This document shows, one piece after another, positions 1 through 7,728 of a DNA stretch of 64,000 nt. The notes beneath the pieces are model-generated. The model made no database searches and was not told where the DNA came from. It was given only the letters and a program-made list of their open reading frames with translations. The stretch is from positions 2,294,001-2,358,000 of the forward strand of contig NZ_CP089293.1 of assembly GCF_021919345.1 (NCBI RefSeq), read 5' to 3'. The stretch is from Paenarthrobacter nicotinovorans. Lineage in GTDB: Bacteria > Actinomycetota > Actinomycetes > Actinomycetales > Micrococcaceae. The translations under genes were made by a program, and so were the position numbers. Position 1 is the stretch's first letter, and each line of letters starts with the position of its first letter.

Positions 1-169
1 CGTAGCGGCGTTCACGCGAGCCGTCGTCGGCAGGCGTGAAGACTTTGAGGTCTTCCCAGACCTGCGGCCACTTGGCTTCCATCGCAGCGAAGCTGTAGAC
101 GCCTTCTTCAGGCGCTTCGGCTGCGGCTGTCTGTGCTGTTCCGGTCTCTGTCTCCGGCTGAACGCTCAC
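1..169 (-). CDS. leuS: Leucine--tRNA ligase, N-terminal 56 residues (runs off the window)
   Basis: Charges tRNA-Leu with leucine in the cytoplasm. Only the first 56 codons are present. The product starts MSVQPETETG and continues through a YSFAAMEAKWPQVWEDLKVF segment to DDGSRERRY, typical of the beginning of actinobacterial LeuRS just before the class I PYPSGxxHMGH signature, which lies outside the window. The GTG start at 169 is preceded at 5 nt by AGAGGG. A stronger GGAGG further upstream has no usable start codon behind it. A leader peptide and attenuator precede it on the same strand. Identity rests on the N-terminal sequence alone, so it is probable rather than proven. Confidence 0.85.
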   Translation of the reverse strand, partial: MSVQPETETGTAQTAAAEAPEEGVYSFAAMEAKWPQVWEDLKVFTPADDGSRERRY

Positions 170-233
170 TGCTGCCCTCTTCTGTTCTTCGATGGCGGTA
201 TTACCTCCTGCTGCGGTCCCGGATACCCCCGGA

Positions 234-292
234 CACACAAAAGCCCCTCAACAATGGAGGGGCGGCCGCACGGCTGTTGAAAGCCGGGCGGC
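234..292 (-). terminator. leuS attenuator: pause hairpin plus intrinsic terminator
   Basis: On the minus strand a first hairpin pairs GCCGC/GCGGC and CGGCT/AGCCG (265-292, one unpaired base per arm, 6-nt loop). It is followed by a terminator, GCCCCTC-N7-GAGGGGC (243-249 with 257-263), and a T-rich run TTTTGTGTGT. The loop of hairpin 1, CTTTCAACA (275-283), can instead pair with TGTTGAGGG (245-253), which contains the loop and 3' arm of the terminator, giving a candidate antiterminator helix (six Watson-Crick pairs, then two G-U and one C-G). This makes a complete set of alternative structures for Leu-codon-dependent control of leuS. Confidence 0.65.
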
Positions 293-318
293 TAGCTAAG
301 CAGAAGGATCGCACGCAT
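292..318 (-). CDS. leuS leader peptide MRAILLLS (attenuator sensor)
   Basis: An eight-residue reading frame, ATG CGT GCG ATC CTT CTG CTT AGC TAG, with three consecutive leucine codons (CTT, CTG, CTT) right after an isoleucine codon. Its stop codon touches the 5' edge of a hairpin (265-292), which is followed by an intrinsic terminator (243-263) and then leuS. This is the classical arrangement of amino-acid attenuation: a ribosome stalled at the leucine codons when charged tRNA-Leu is scarce would change downstream RNA folding. The peptide is too short for gene finders. Function is inferred from layout. Confidence 0.7.
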   Translation of the reverse strand: MRAILLLS

Positions 319-324
319 AGATCT

Positions 325-330
325 ACAATA
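325..330 (-). promoter_or_regulatory. -10 element of the leuS leader transcript (leaderless)
   Basis: TATTGT on the minus strand lies 6 nt before the ATG of the leuS leader peptide, so transcription probably starts at or very near that ATG and the leader mRNA has no ribosome binding site. No convincing -35 box is visible. The same TAnnnT-N6/7-start layout occurs at five other loci in this window. Confidence 0.5.
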
Positions 331-385
331 GCGCACGATCAAACTCCCAAGTCGCATCGAGCGGCTTACAGGACTGATGGTTGAG

Positions 386-458
386 TTGACGGCAGCCGCG
401 CCTCGCCCGGGTGTGGTGGGCACCGCGAAGCGGGCGGGGCAGGCGCGGCTGCCGTCAA
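386..458 (-). terminator. Long hairpin downstream of glpK
   Basis: Perfect 18-bp inverted repeat TTGACGGCAGCCGCGCCT (386-403) and its complement (441-458), separated by 37 nt that themselves contain a CGCCCG/CGGGCG stem. It begins 12 nt after the glpK stop and has no U-tract, so it is probably the transcript 3' end of the glp operon or a stabilising hairpin. Confidence 0.6.
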
Positions 459-470
459 CGTCAGGTCAGG

Positions 471-1985
471 CTACTTAACGTCCTCGTCGACCCAGTCCAT
501 GGACTTGGTGACTGCCTTCTTCCAGAGACGCAGCTGGCGCTCCTGCTCCTCTGCCGGCAACTGCGGCTCCCAGCGCTTGTCTTCGTTCCAGTTGGCGCTC
601 AGTTCGCCCAGGTCCTTCCAGAAGCCGACAGCGAGACCGGCCGCATAGGCAGCACCGAGAGCCGTGGTTTCGACGACCTTCGGGCGAACCACAGGCACGC
701 CGAGAATGTCCGCCTGGAACTGCATGAGTGCCTCGTTGGCGACCATGCCGCCGTCGACCTTAAGCTCGGTGAGCGGAACGCCCGAGTCGGCGTTGACGGC
801 GTCGAGCACCTCACGGGTCTGGAAGGCGGTGGCTTCCAGCGCCGCACGGGCGATGTGGCCCTTGTTGGCGAAACGTGTCAGGCCAACGATGGCGCCACGC
901 GCATCCGCACGCCAGTAGGGGGCGAAGAGGCCGGAGAACGCAGGAACGATGTAGACGCCTCCGTTGTCCTTCACCGCGGCGGCGAGTTCCTCAACTTCCG
1001 GCGCGGAGCTGATCATGCCCAGGTTGTCGCGAAGCCACTGGATCAAGGAACCGGTGACGGCGATGGAACCCTCGAGGGCGTAGTGCGGCTTGGCGTCACC
1101 CAGCTTGTAGCCGAGGGTGGTGAGAAGACCGTTCTTGGAGTGGACAATGTCCTCGCCGGTGTTGAAGATCAGGAAGCAGCCCGTGCCGTAGGTGTTCTTC
1201 GCTTCACCGGCCTGGAATGCCGCCTGACCGAAGGTAGCTGCCTGCTGGTCGCCCAGGATTCCGGCCACGGGGGTCTCGCGGAGCAACTGCGAGGTGTGGA
1301 CATGGCCGTACACCTCGGAGGAGGACTTGATGGTGGGCATCATGGAAGCCGGAACACCGAAGACGTCCAGGATCTCCTGGTCCCACTGCAATGTTTCAAG
1401 GTCCATGAACAGGGTCCGGGAAGCGTTGGTGACGTCCGTGACGTGCACGCCGCCGTCGACGCCGCCGGTCAGGTTCCAGAGGACCCACGCGTCGGTGTTC
1501 CCGAAGAGAAGGTCGCCTGCCTCGGCTTTTTCACGGGCACCGTCGACGTTGTCCAGGATCCACTTGATCTTGGTTCCGGAGAAGTATGTGGCCAGGGGAA
1601 GGCCAACCTTCTGCTTGAACCGCTCAAGCCCGCCGTCTTGTGCCAGCTCGTCAACGATCGGCTGGGTGCGGGTGTCCTGCCAGACAATCGCGTTGTAGAC
1701 GGCCTCACCGGTGTTTTTGTCCCAGACAACCGCGGTTTCACGCTGGTTGGTAATGCCGACGGCGGCAATGTCGTGCCGCGTCAGGTTCGCCTTTGACAGT
1801 GCTGAGGCGATGACCTCGCGTGTGTTGTTCCAGATCTCGGCGGGGTTGTGCTCAACCCAGCCCGCCTGCGGGAAGATCTGCTCGTGTTCCATTTGGCCGG
1901 TGGACACAATGTTGCCCGAGTGGTCGAAGACGATGGCGCGCGAGCTGGTGGTGCCCTGATCAATGGCGATGACGTATTGATTCAT
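471..1985 (-). CDS. glpK: Glycerol kinase
   Basis: Phosphorylates glycerol to sn-glycerol 3-phosphate with ATP in the cytoplasm, trapping glycerol that enters through GlpF. The 504-residue length is normal for the FGGY family. Near the N-terminus (about residues 9-21) is the ATP phosphate-binding segment [13 protein letters not shown]. In the middle are [11 protein letters not shown] and the NTYGTGCF segment, and near residue 410 is [19 protein letters not shown], the second FGGY signature. The ATG start has AAGGACG about 6 nt upstream. It is the last gene of the glpD-glpF-glpK unit, 79 nt after glpF. Confidence 0.97.
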   Translation of the reverse strand: MNQYVIAIDQGTTSSRAIVFDHSGNIVSTGQMEHEQIFPQAGWVEHNPAEIWNNTREVIASALSKANLTRHDIAAVGITNQRETAVVWDKNTGEAVYNAIVWQDTRTQPIVDELAQDGGLERFKQKVGLPLATYFSGTKIKWILDNVDGAREKAEAGDLLFGNTDAWVLWNLTGGVDGGVHVTDVTNASRTLFMDLETLQWDQEILDVFGVPASMMPTIKSSSEVYGHVHTSQLLRETPVAGILGDQQAATFGQAAFQAGEAKNTYGTGCFLIFNTGEDIVHSKNGLLTTLGYKLGDAKPHYALEGSIAVTGSLIQWLRDNLGMISSAPEVEELAAAVKDNGGVYIVPAFSGLFAPYWRADARGAIVGLTRFANKGHIARAALEATAFQTREVLDAVNADSGVPLTELKVDGGMVANEALMQFQADILGVPVVRPKVVETTALGAAYAAGLAVGFWKDLGELSANWNEDKRWEPQLPAEEQERQLRLWKKAVTKSMDWVDEDVK

Positions 1986-2064
1986 GGTGACGTCCTTGTC
2001 TGGTGTTGTTGGTTAATCAGTGATGGTCAGCAGTGTGCGGATAAGGGAGATTGTTGTGGGCAGG

Positions 2065-2817
2065 TCAGCCGGCAAGCGCAGGCATGATGCCGGGTACCAG
2101 CAGCCCAACGAGCCCGGCCAAGGTACCGCCAACCAACGGTCCAACCACCGGAATCCAGGAGTACGCCCAGTCGCTGGAGCCCTTGCCCTTGATGGGAAGG
2201 ACGGCGTGTGCGATGCGGGGGCCGAGGTCACGTGCGGGGTTGATGGCGTAACCGGTGGGACCGCCGAGGGACACGCCGATACCTACAACGAGCAACGCTA
2301 CGGCCAGCGGGCCGAGGCCGGAGGGGGTTCCTCCGAAGGTCAGGATGACAAAGACCAGGACGAACGTGCCGATGATTTCGGTGATGAGGTTCCAGGGGGT
2401 GGAGCGGATGGCCGGGCCGGTGGAGAAAGTGCCCAACTTGTTTGCCGCCAGGGGCTCTTCATCGAAGTGCTGCTTGTAGGCGAGCCAGCAGACTACTGCG
2501 CCAAGGAAAGCACCAAGCAGTTCACCGCCGAAATAGGTCAGGGTCGAGCCGAACGTTACGGCCACGTCGGGCGCGTACTCCGCCTTTCCATTGACCAACA
2601 GGCCCAAGGTGACTGCCGGGTTCAGGTGCGCACCGGACTTGGCGGCCACGAAAACGCCCGCGAAGACCGCAATACCCCAGCCCCACGTCACCATCAAGAA
2701 TCCAGCGTTGTTGCCCTTGGTGCCTTTGAGCGCAACGTTGGCCACGACGCCACAACCCAGCAGGGTGAGCATCATGGTTCCGAATACTTCGGAAAGGAAA
2801 ACAATTCCAAGAGACAT
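2065..2817 (-). CDS. glpF: MIP-family glycerol uptake facilitator
   Basis: Integral membrane channel of 250 residues for passive glycerol entry. Both hemipore signatures are visible: HLNPAVT near residue 65 and the second INPARDLGPR near residue 195. The Asp directly after NPAR is the feature that usually distinguishes aquaglyceroporins from water-only aquaporins. Six hydrophobic segments are apparent. The ATG start is preceded by GAGGAG at 7 nt. Position between glpD and glpK on the same strand supports glycerol as the substrate. Confidence 0.95.
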   Translation of the reverse strand: MSLGIVFLSEVFGTMMLTLLGCGVVANVALKGTKGNNAGFLMVTWGWGIAVFAGVFVAAKSGAHLNPAVTLGLLVNGKAEYAPDVAVTFGSTLTYFGGELLGAFLGAVVCWLAYKQHFDEEPLAANKLGTFSTGPAIRSTPWNLITEIIGTFVLVFVILTFGGTPSGLGPLAVALLVVGIGVSLGGPTGYAINPARDLGPRIAHAVLPIKGKGSSDWAYSWIPVVGPLVGGTLAGLVGLLVPGIMPALAG

Positions 2818-2875
2818 CTTTGACTCCTCTATTTTCTGTTGTCAGCCTCATCGCGGGTGAAGAGGCTGTTGGGAC

Positions 2876-2963
2876 GGTTCCGTTGTCTCCGGAACCGCCC
2901 CGGTGTGGTGGGCCCCTGTCGGGCCCACCTACCCCATTCCGTCCCTGCCGCGCTCCGGGACGG
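2876..2963 (-). repeat. Three tandem hairpins between glpD and glpF
   Basis: Within 169 nt of intergenic DNA three perfect inverted repeats follow each other: GGTTCCG/CGGAACC (2876-2882 with 2890-2896), GGTGGGCCC/GGGCCCACC (2907-2915 with 2921-2929) and CCGTCCC/GGGACGG (2939-2945 with 2957-2963). None has a clear U-tract on the minus strand. They may act as partial terminator, RNase barrier or processing site that uncouples glpD from glpFK levels. The role is inferred; the repeats are directly visible. Confidence 0.55.
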
Positions 2964-2986
2964 TCAAGCTGTTTCCGCTGCCGGCC

Positions 2987-4771
2987 TCAGGCCACCAAGC
3001 TGTGGACGTCAACCTTGTGGAAGCGTTGCAGGACATCCTGCGCGTGCTGGATTTCGGCTTCACGGGTTGCTGCATCCCAGCCAAGCGGCTCGGCAAGGGC
3101 CGCGGCGATCTCATTGAGAAGCTCCCCGGTCACCAGGCCACGGAAGGCAAGTGACGTCCGGCGGATCAGGACATCGACCAGGTGCCCGATCTGCTCGTGC
3201 TCGGCCATGAAGGCCAGTTCGCGAACGCTGAGTTCGCGGGTTGACCGCAGCGGCTGATCCTGGCCGGCGTTGAGGTACTCAATGACCTCTTCCGCACGAG
3301 TCCCGTAACGGGTCAGCAGGACGGCAACCCGGTCGGCATCCAGGCCCGGGCCCATGTGATTCTTGATCCATTCCTGTTCGCCCTGTTCCGTATCCGGGAA
3401 GCCGGCACCTCCGCCGATGGCGAGTTTCGCCGTCGAGACTTTGCGCTCCATGCCCAATTCGCGCAGGACATCATTGGTCATGTGTTCAGCCAACGCACGG
3501 AAGGTTGTCCACTTGCCGCCTACCAGGCTGAGTACGACGGCGGCCTTGCCGCCTGGTGTTGTCACGGCGTCGTCACCGGTGCGGACGTTACGTTCGATGC
3601 GGTAGTCCCGGGAAACGAAACCCGGCTGGGTTTCATCGTGGCGGGGCAAGGGACGAACGCCGGCGAAGCTGTAGACGATCTGGTCACGCTCCACCTTGAT
3701 GGTGGGGAACACATGGCCAACGAGGTCGAAGAAGTAGTCGATCTCTTCTTCCGTGCAGACGGCGTCTTCGGACATGTCGGCGTCGACATCCGTGGTACCG
3801 ACCAGCACGCGGTCTCCCATCGGGTAGATCAGCACAATGCGGCCGTCGGTGTGCTCGAAGAAGATCTCCCGGCCGTTGCACGCGGCAAGGAGTTCGGGGT
3901 GGTCCAGGACAATGTGGGAACCCTTCGTGCCGCCCATGAACCTGCTCACAGCACCCATGGCCTGGTTGGTGAGGTCAACCCATGCGCCGGTGGTGTTGAC
4001 GATGACGTCTGCCTGGAAGTCGAATTCCTTGCCGGTCAGCTCGTCACGGAGCCGGACCCCGTTGGTACCCATGGATACGAGCGAGACGTAGTTGCTGGCG
4101 CGGGCACTGCCTCCGGGAAGCCCACCCCCGCGGCCGGCCTTCTCGCCGTCCTGCAGGACGTCCAGGGTCAGACGCTCGGGGTTGTGGACTGAGGCATCAA
4201 AGTAGGTGGCTGCGTACTTGATTCCGGAGTGCAGCTTGGGAAGTTCAGCCAAGGCCTTTGTCCGGCCGCGGAACTGGTGGCGCGGAACGCTGCCACCGTC
4301 GCGGGAGAAGAAGTCGTACATGCTCAGGCCCACCTTGATGAGGAACGCGCCGCGCTCCTTGGGCTTGCCCTGCTTGTGGGTAAGGAAACGCGTGGGCGCG
4401 GAAAGGATGCCGGAGAAAGTGCTGAAGATCGGGATGGTGGTCTGCAAAGGCTTGACGTAGTGCGGGGCGATGCGCAGGAGCCGGTTGCGTTCGACCACGG
4501 ATTCCTGGACCAGTCGGAATTCGCCGTTCTCGAGATAGCGGATGCCGCCGTGGATCATGTGGGAGGAAGCGCCGCTGGCGCCCTGGCAGAAATCACCGCG
4601 TTCAACAAGGGCGACGTCGACGCCCTGGAGCGCGAGGTCGCGGAACGTTCCGACACCATTGATGCCACCGCCGATAATGAGGACCTTCGCCGTGGGCCGC
4701 TCCTGCAGTGCAACGACGGAGTCACGCTGCTGTGCGTGCTGTGAAGTACCGGAATTCCTGTTGTGTCCCAA
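2987..4771 (-). CDS. glpD: Glycerol-3-phosphate dehydrogenase (FAD-dependent)
   Basis: Oxidises sn-glycerol 3-phosphate to dihydroxyacetone phosphate and feeds electrons to the quinone pool at the membrane. The 594-residue protein has an N-terminal FAD Rossmann motif, KVLIIGGGINGVGTFRDLAL (about residues 29-48). This is followed by the family segment GASGASSHMIHGGIRYLE, then YPMGDRVLVGTTDVDAD, and a C-terminal DAO_C-like helical domain. The start is TTG at 4771, backed by AAGGGAG 5 nt upstream; no in-frame ATG or GTG fits better. A glycine-rich stretch near residues 210-225 (after DVLQDGEKAG) looks like an insertion relative to the usual family sequence. It is the promoter-proximal gene of the glp unit, divergent from the SorC-type regulator. 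Confidence 0.95.
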   Translation of the reverse strand: MGHNRNSGTSQHAQQRDSVVALQERPTAKVLIIGGGINGVGTFRDLALQGVDVALVERGDFCQGASGASSHMIHGGIRYLENGEFRLVQESVVERNRLLRIAPHYVKPLQTTIPIFSTFSGILSAPTRFLTHKQGKPKERGAFLIKVGLSMYDFFSRDGGSVPRHQFRGRTKALAELPKLHSGIKYAATYFDASVHNPERLTLDVLQDGEKAGRGGGLPGGSARASNYVSLVSMGTNGVRLRDELTGKEFDFQADVIVNTTGAWVDLTNQAMGAVSRFMGGTKGSHIVLDHPELLAACNGREIFFEHTDGRIVLIYPMGDRVLVGTTDVDADMSEDAVCTEEEIDYFFDLVGHVFPTIKVERDQIVYSFAGVRPLPRHDETQPGFVSRDYRIERNVRTGDDAVTTPGGKAAVVLSLVGGKWTTFRALAEHMTNDVLRELGMERKVSTAKLAIGGGAGFPDTEQGEQEWIKNHMGPGLDADRVAVLLTRYGTRAEEVIEYLNAGQDQPLRSTRELSVRELAFMAEHEQIGHLVDVLIRRTSLAFRGLVTGELLNEIAAALAEPLGWDAATREAEIQHAQDVLQRFHKVDVHSLVA

Positions 4772-4866
4772 AACTGCTCCCTTGGGCTTGGTTCGTGCGC
4801 CGCGCCACTCGCTGCTGCACCGTTCACCACTAATCTTGCGAAGGTGGAAAATGGAGTCAAGCTATT

Positions 4867-4880
4867 TGCACAAACGTGCA
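4867..4880. promoter_or_regulatory. Candidate operator TGCAC-AAAC-GTGCA between glpD and the SorC-type regulator
   Basis: A perfect inverted repeat with 5-bp arms and 4-bp spacer sits 13 nt before the regulator start, in the only intergenic region (122 nt) shared by the regulator and the glp operon. Size and position suit a binding site for the regulator's own helix-turn-helix. I found no second copy upstream of glpF or glpK. Confidence 0.4.
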
Positions 4881-4893
4881 GTAAGGAAATGAG

Positions 4894-5856
4894 ATGGCAC
4901 GATCACGTCACTCGGATGCGCTCCGGGCTGCACAGATGTACTACCTGCAGGATCTGACCATGGATGCGATCGCCCGCGAGTTGCGGACGTCCCGGTCCAC
5001 AGTGTCCCGGCTGTTGTCCTCAGCCCGGGAAACAGGCCTGGTGCAGGTCCAGATTCGAAGTCCGTTCGATACCGGTCCTGAGCTTGAGAGCCAGATCAGG
5101 AACCAGTACGGCGTGGACGTCCACGTCGTTCCGGTCCTGGACACCTTGAATGAAGCGGAGACCTTGGACCGCGTCGCCATGCAGGCCGCCAGGACCATAG
5201 GGCCCTTGGTGGATTCGAATGCAATCATCGGCGTTGCCTGGGGCGCCACGCTCAGCGCCGTCAGCCGTCACCTCACCCGCAAGGTGACCCATGACAGCAT
5301 CGTGGTCCAGCTCAACGGTGCCGGGAACATGCAAACCACAGGCATTACCTACGCCAGCGACATCATGCGACGCTTCGGCAGTGCCTACGGAGCGAGGGTT
5401 GAACAGTTCCCGGTTCCCGCCTTCTTTGATCACGCCGCCACGAAGACCGCCATGTGGAATGAGCGCAGCGTTCAAAGAATCCTTGATCTGCAGGCACGCA
5501 TGAGCATAGCTATTTTCGGAGTCGGATCCGTTGATTCGGACTACCCGAGCCACGTGTATGCCGGCGGCTACCTGGATGAACGCGACCTCTCCATGCTGGC
5601 AGCGGACGACGTGGTGGGCGACGTGGCGACTGTGTTCTTCCGGAGTGACGGCTCCTCGGACGGCATCACGCTGAACGAGCGCTCCACAGGACCCAGCCAC
5701 GAACAGTTGCGGCAGGTCCGGCGCAGGATCTGCGTGGTGTCGGGCGCCTCCAAGATCAACGGATTGCAGGGAGCCCTGGCTGCGGGTTTGGCCACCGACC
5801 TCATCCTGGACGAGGCTTCCGCGCGACGCCTGGTCAGTTTCAATGGCCACTCCTGA
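4894..5856 (+). CDS. SorC-family sugar-binding transcriptional regulator, probable glp regulator
   Basis: A 320-residue regulator. An N-terminal helix-turn-helix (about residues 12-45, LQDLTMDAIARELRTSRSTV) is followed by a sugar-phosphate-isomerase-like effector domain of the SorC/DeoR C-terminal type, with the IIGVAWGATLSAV glycine segment near residue 110 and GDVATVFF near residue 245. Such proteins bind phosphorylated sugars or polyols as tetramers. Divergent transcription from glpDFK makes glycerol 3-phosphate or dihydroxyacetone phosphate the likely effector (inference). ATG with AAGGA 6 nt upstream. Target and sign of regulation are unproven. Confidence 0.8.
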   Translation: MARSRHSDALRAAQMYYLQDLTMDAIARELRTSRSTVSRLLSSARETGLVQVQIRSPFDTGPELESQIRNQYGVDVHVVPVLDTLNEAETLDRVAMQAARTIGPLVDSNAIIGVAWGATLSAVSRHLTRKVTHDSIVVQLNGAGNMQTTGITYASDIMRRFGSAYGARVEQFPVPAFFDHAATKTAMWNERSVQRILDLQARMSIAIFGVGSVDSDYPSHVYAGGYLDERDLSMLAADDVVGDVATVFFRSDGSSDGITLNERSTGPSHEQLRQVRRRICVVSGASKINGLQGALAAGLATDLILDEASARRLVSFNGHS

Positions 5857-5877
5857 AGCATTCGTGCAGGAAATGGG

Positions 5878-5883
5878 TAGAGT
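5878..5883 (+). promoter_or_regulatory. -10 element for the aldo/keto reductase (leaderless start)
   Basis: TAGAGT followed by seven nucleotides (CTTTGCT) and ATG. There is no Shine-Dalgarno sequence at proper distance, so the transcript probably begins at the start codon. The promoter lies just downstream of the regulator gene, so the reductase need not depend on regulator read-through. Confidence 0.45.
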
Positions 5884-5890
5884 CTTTGCT

Positions 5891-6772
5891 ATGAGATTCC
5901 CGGTCCGGCTGACATTGAACAACGGCGTACAAATGGAACGCTTGGGATACGGGCTCTACAAGGTACCGCCCAAAGACGCCGAAGCTTTGGTTGCGACCGC
6001 CCTGGGCGAGGGCTACCGGCGTTTCGACACAGCATCGATGTACGGCAATGAGGTGGGCGTCGGCCGAGCGCTCGGCGGTGCCATTGGCGATGCTGCCCGG
6101 GCGAACGGCGGCACGGGTGGTTCAGGGGAATCCGTGCACGCCCTTTCCCGTGAGGACCTGTTCGTGACCACCAAGGTCTGGAACGACGACCAAGGCTATG
6201 AGTCCACACTCCGGGCCTTCGACACCTCGATTGCGAACCTCGGGCTTGACTACGTGGATCTTTACCTCATCCACTGGCCGTGCGCCGGACGCGGACTTTT
6301 TACGGAGACATACAAGGCGCTGGAAACCCTCTATCGGGAGGGCAAAGTTAGGGCGATCGGGGTATCGAACTTCCAGCCCGGCCATCTCGACGAACTGATG
6401 CAGAAAGCCGAAGTCGTCCCGGCAGTAAACCAGATCGAGCTGCACCCCTGGCTGCAGCAAAGCAGATTACGGACACTCCACCAGCAGCTGGGAATAGCCA
6501 CTGAGGCGTGGAGTCCCCTCGGCCGCGGGCAGGTCCTGGCCGACGCTGCCATCATCTCGCTCGCCGAAAAGCATGGAAAAACTCCTGCCCAGGTCATCAT
6601 CCGGTGGCATCTCCAACTGGGAAACCTCGTCATCCCCAAAGCGAGCTCTGCAGGACGGATCAAGGAAAACTTCAACGTATTCGATTTTGAGCTGGATCCC
6701 TCCGACATGGACGGCATGGCAGGACTCGAACGACACCATCGAACCGGCTCACACCCGGACAACGTGAACTAG
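5891..6772 (+). CDS. Aldo/keto reductase
   Basis: NADPH-dependent oxidoreductase of about 293 residues, TIM-barrel AKR superfamily. All four catalytic residues can be placed: Asp and Tyr in FDTASMYGNE, Lys in FVTTKVWND, His in YLIHWPCAG. The cofactor-binding end is represented by IPKASSAGRIKENF. The substrate is unknown; the closest family style is 2,5-diketo-D-gluconate reductase-like. I chose ATG 5891 over an upstream ATG at 5843 because the conserved sequence begins at RLTLNNGVQM and a leaderless -10 lies 7 nt before. A glycine-rich insertion follows GRALGGAIGDAARA. It is followed 11 nt later by the hydrolase gene. Confidence 0.9.
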   Translation: MRFPVRLTLNNGVQMERLGYGLYKVPPKDAEALVATALGEGYRRFDTASMYGNEVGVGRALGGAIGDAARANGGTGGSGESVHALSREDLFVTTKVWNDDQGYESTLRAFDTSIANLGLDYVDLYLIHWPCAGRGLFTETYKALETLYREGKVRAIGVSNFQPGHLDELMQKAEVVPAVNQIELHPWLQQSRLRTLHQQLGIATEAWSPLGRGQVLADAAIISLAEKHGKTPAQVIIRWHLQLGNLVIPKASSAGRIKENFNVFDFELDPSDMDGMAGLERHHRTGSHPDNVN

Positions 6773-6783
6773 GGAATACCTCC

Positions 6784-7728
6784 ATGGAAAAAGTGGACAC
6801 CGCGCACTCCCCCGAGGGCTCGCAGGCCCCCAATGGATTCTTCAGTGAAGCCCTCGCCGGACGGACTACCGCTTCGGATATCGAAGTCGACGGCAGCACG
6901 GTCGCCTACTGGACGTACGAACCAGCCAAGGCCACGTCCACGACCCGCACCATCCTGGTCATCCATGGCTTCAGGGGAGACCATCACGGTCTATTGCGCG
7001 TAGTGGACCAGCTTCCGGAAATGCGCATCATCATGCCCGACCTGCCGGCGTTCGGAAGCTCGGAGCCGTTCGTGGATGATGAACACACCGTTGAGCGCTA
7101 CGGGCAATTCATCTCCAGCTTCATGACCGCGCTCGGCTTGGGTCCCAGGACCGTCCTGCTGGGCCACTCCTTCGGTTCGATAGTGGCCAGCCACTTCGCT
7201 GCTTCGCATCCCGATGCCATCTACCCGTTGATCCTGATCAACCCCATTGCCGCTCCGGCTCTGGAAGGTCCCAAGGGCATCATGACCAAGCTTGCCGTGC
7301 TGTACTACCAGGCATCCGCCAGGCTTCCCCGCCGAGTGGGACTCGCTGTCCTCCGAAACCGCTTGGTCGTCCGCGTCATGAGCATCACCATGGCAAAGAC
7401 CAAGGACAAAGCACTCCGCCGCTTCATCCACGGCCAGCACGATGCCTACTTCAGCGCCTTCGCGGACAGGAAAAGCCTGCTCGAATCCTTCAAGGCGTCG
7501 GTCTCGGGCAACGTAGCAGAAGTAGCCGAACAACTGAAGCTCCCGGTCCTTCTCGTCGCCGGGGAAAAGGATGAGATCGCCACCCTTCCGAACCAGCACA
7601 AGCTGATGGAGCGGCTGCCGGACGCTACGCTGGAAGTGATTCCCGACGTCGGGCATTTGATCCACTACGAAACCCCGGCCCCCGCAGCAGCAGCGATCCG
7701 CACCTTCCTGGAGGAACACCCCGCGTGA
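6784..7728 (+). CDS. Alpha/beta-fold hydrolase
   Basis: A 314-residue soluble hydrolase. An N-terminal strand, ILVIHGFRGDHHGLLRVVDQ, gives the oxyanion-hole HGF motif near residue 62. The nucleophile elbow GHSFGS (Ser near residue 128), an acid in VAGEKDEIA near residue 262, and the catalytic His in VGHLIHYE near residue 290 complete a Ser-Asp-His triad. The substrate cannot be deduced. The stop overlaps the start of the following glycosyltransferase by 4 nt (GTGA), so the two are probably translationally coupled. Confidence 0.88.
   Translation: MEKVDTAHSPEGSQAPNGFFSEALAGRTTASDIEVDGSTVAYWTYEPAKATSTTRTILVIHGFRGDHHGLLRVVDQLPEMRIIMPDLPAFGSSEPFVDDEHTVERYGQFISSFMTALGLGPRTVLLGHSFGSIVASHFAASHPDAIYPLILINPIAAPALEGPKGIMTKLAVLYYQASARLPRRVGLAVLRNRLVVRVMSITMAKTKDKALRRFIHGQHDAYFSAFADRKSLLESFKASVSGNVAEVAEQLKLPVLLVAGEKDEIATLPNQHKLMERLPDATLEVIPDVGHLIHYETPAPAAAAIRTFLEEHPA

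Noticed and set aside
133..384. Plus-strand frame over the leuS start and attenuator
   Set aside because: It overlaps the leuS coding start and the leader hairpins and has no conserved sequence.
411..1796. 461-codon plus-strand reading frame opposite glpK
   Set aside because: Glycerol kinase on the minus strand has complete family motifs; the opposite frame has no recognisable domains and is a usual high-GC antisense frame.
5843..5890. Upstream ATG start for the aldo/keto reductase
   Set aside because: It lies inside the end of the SorC-type regulator gene, has no Shine-Dalgarno, and adds 16 residues before the conserved N-terminus.
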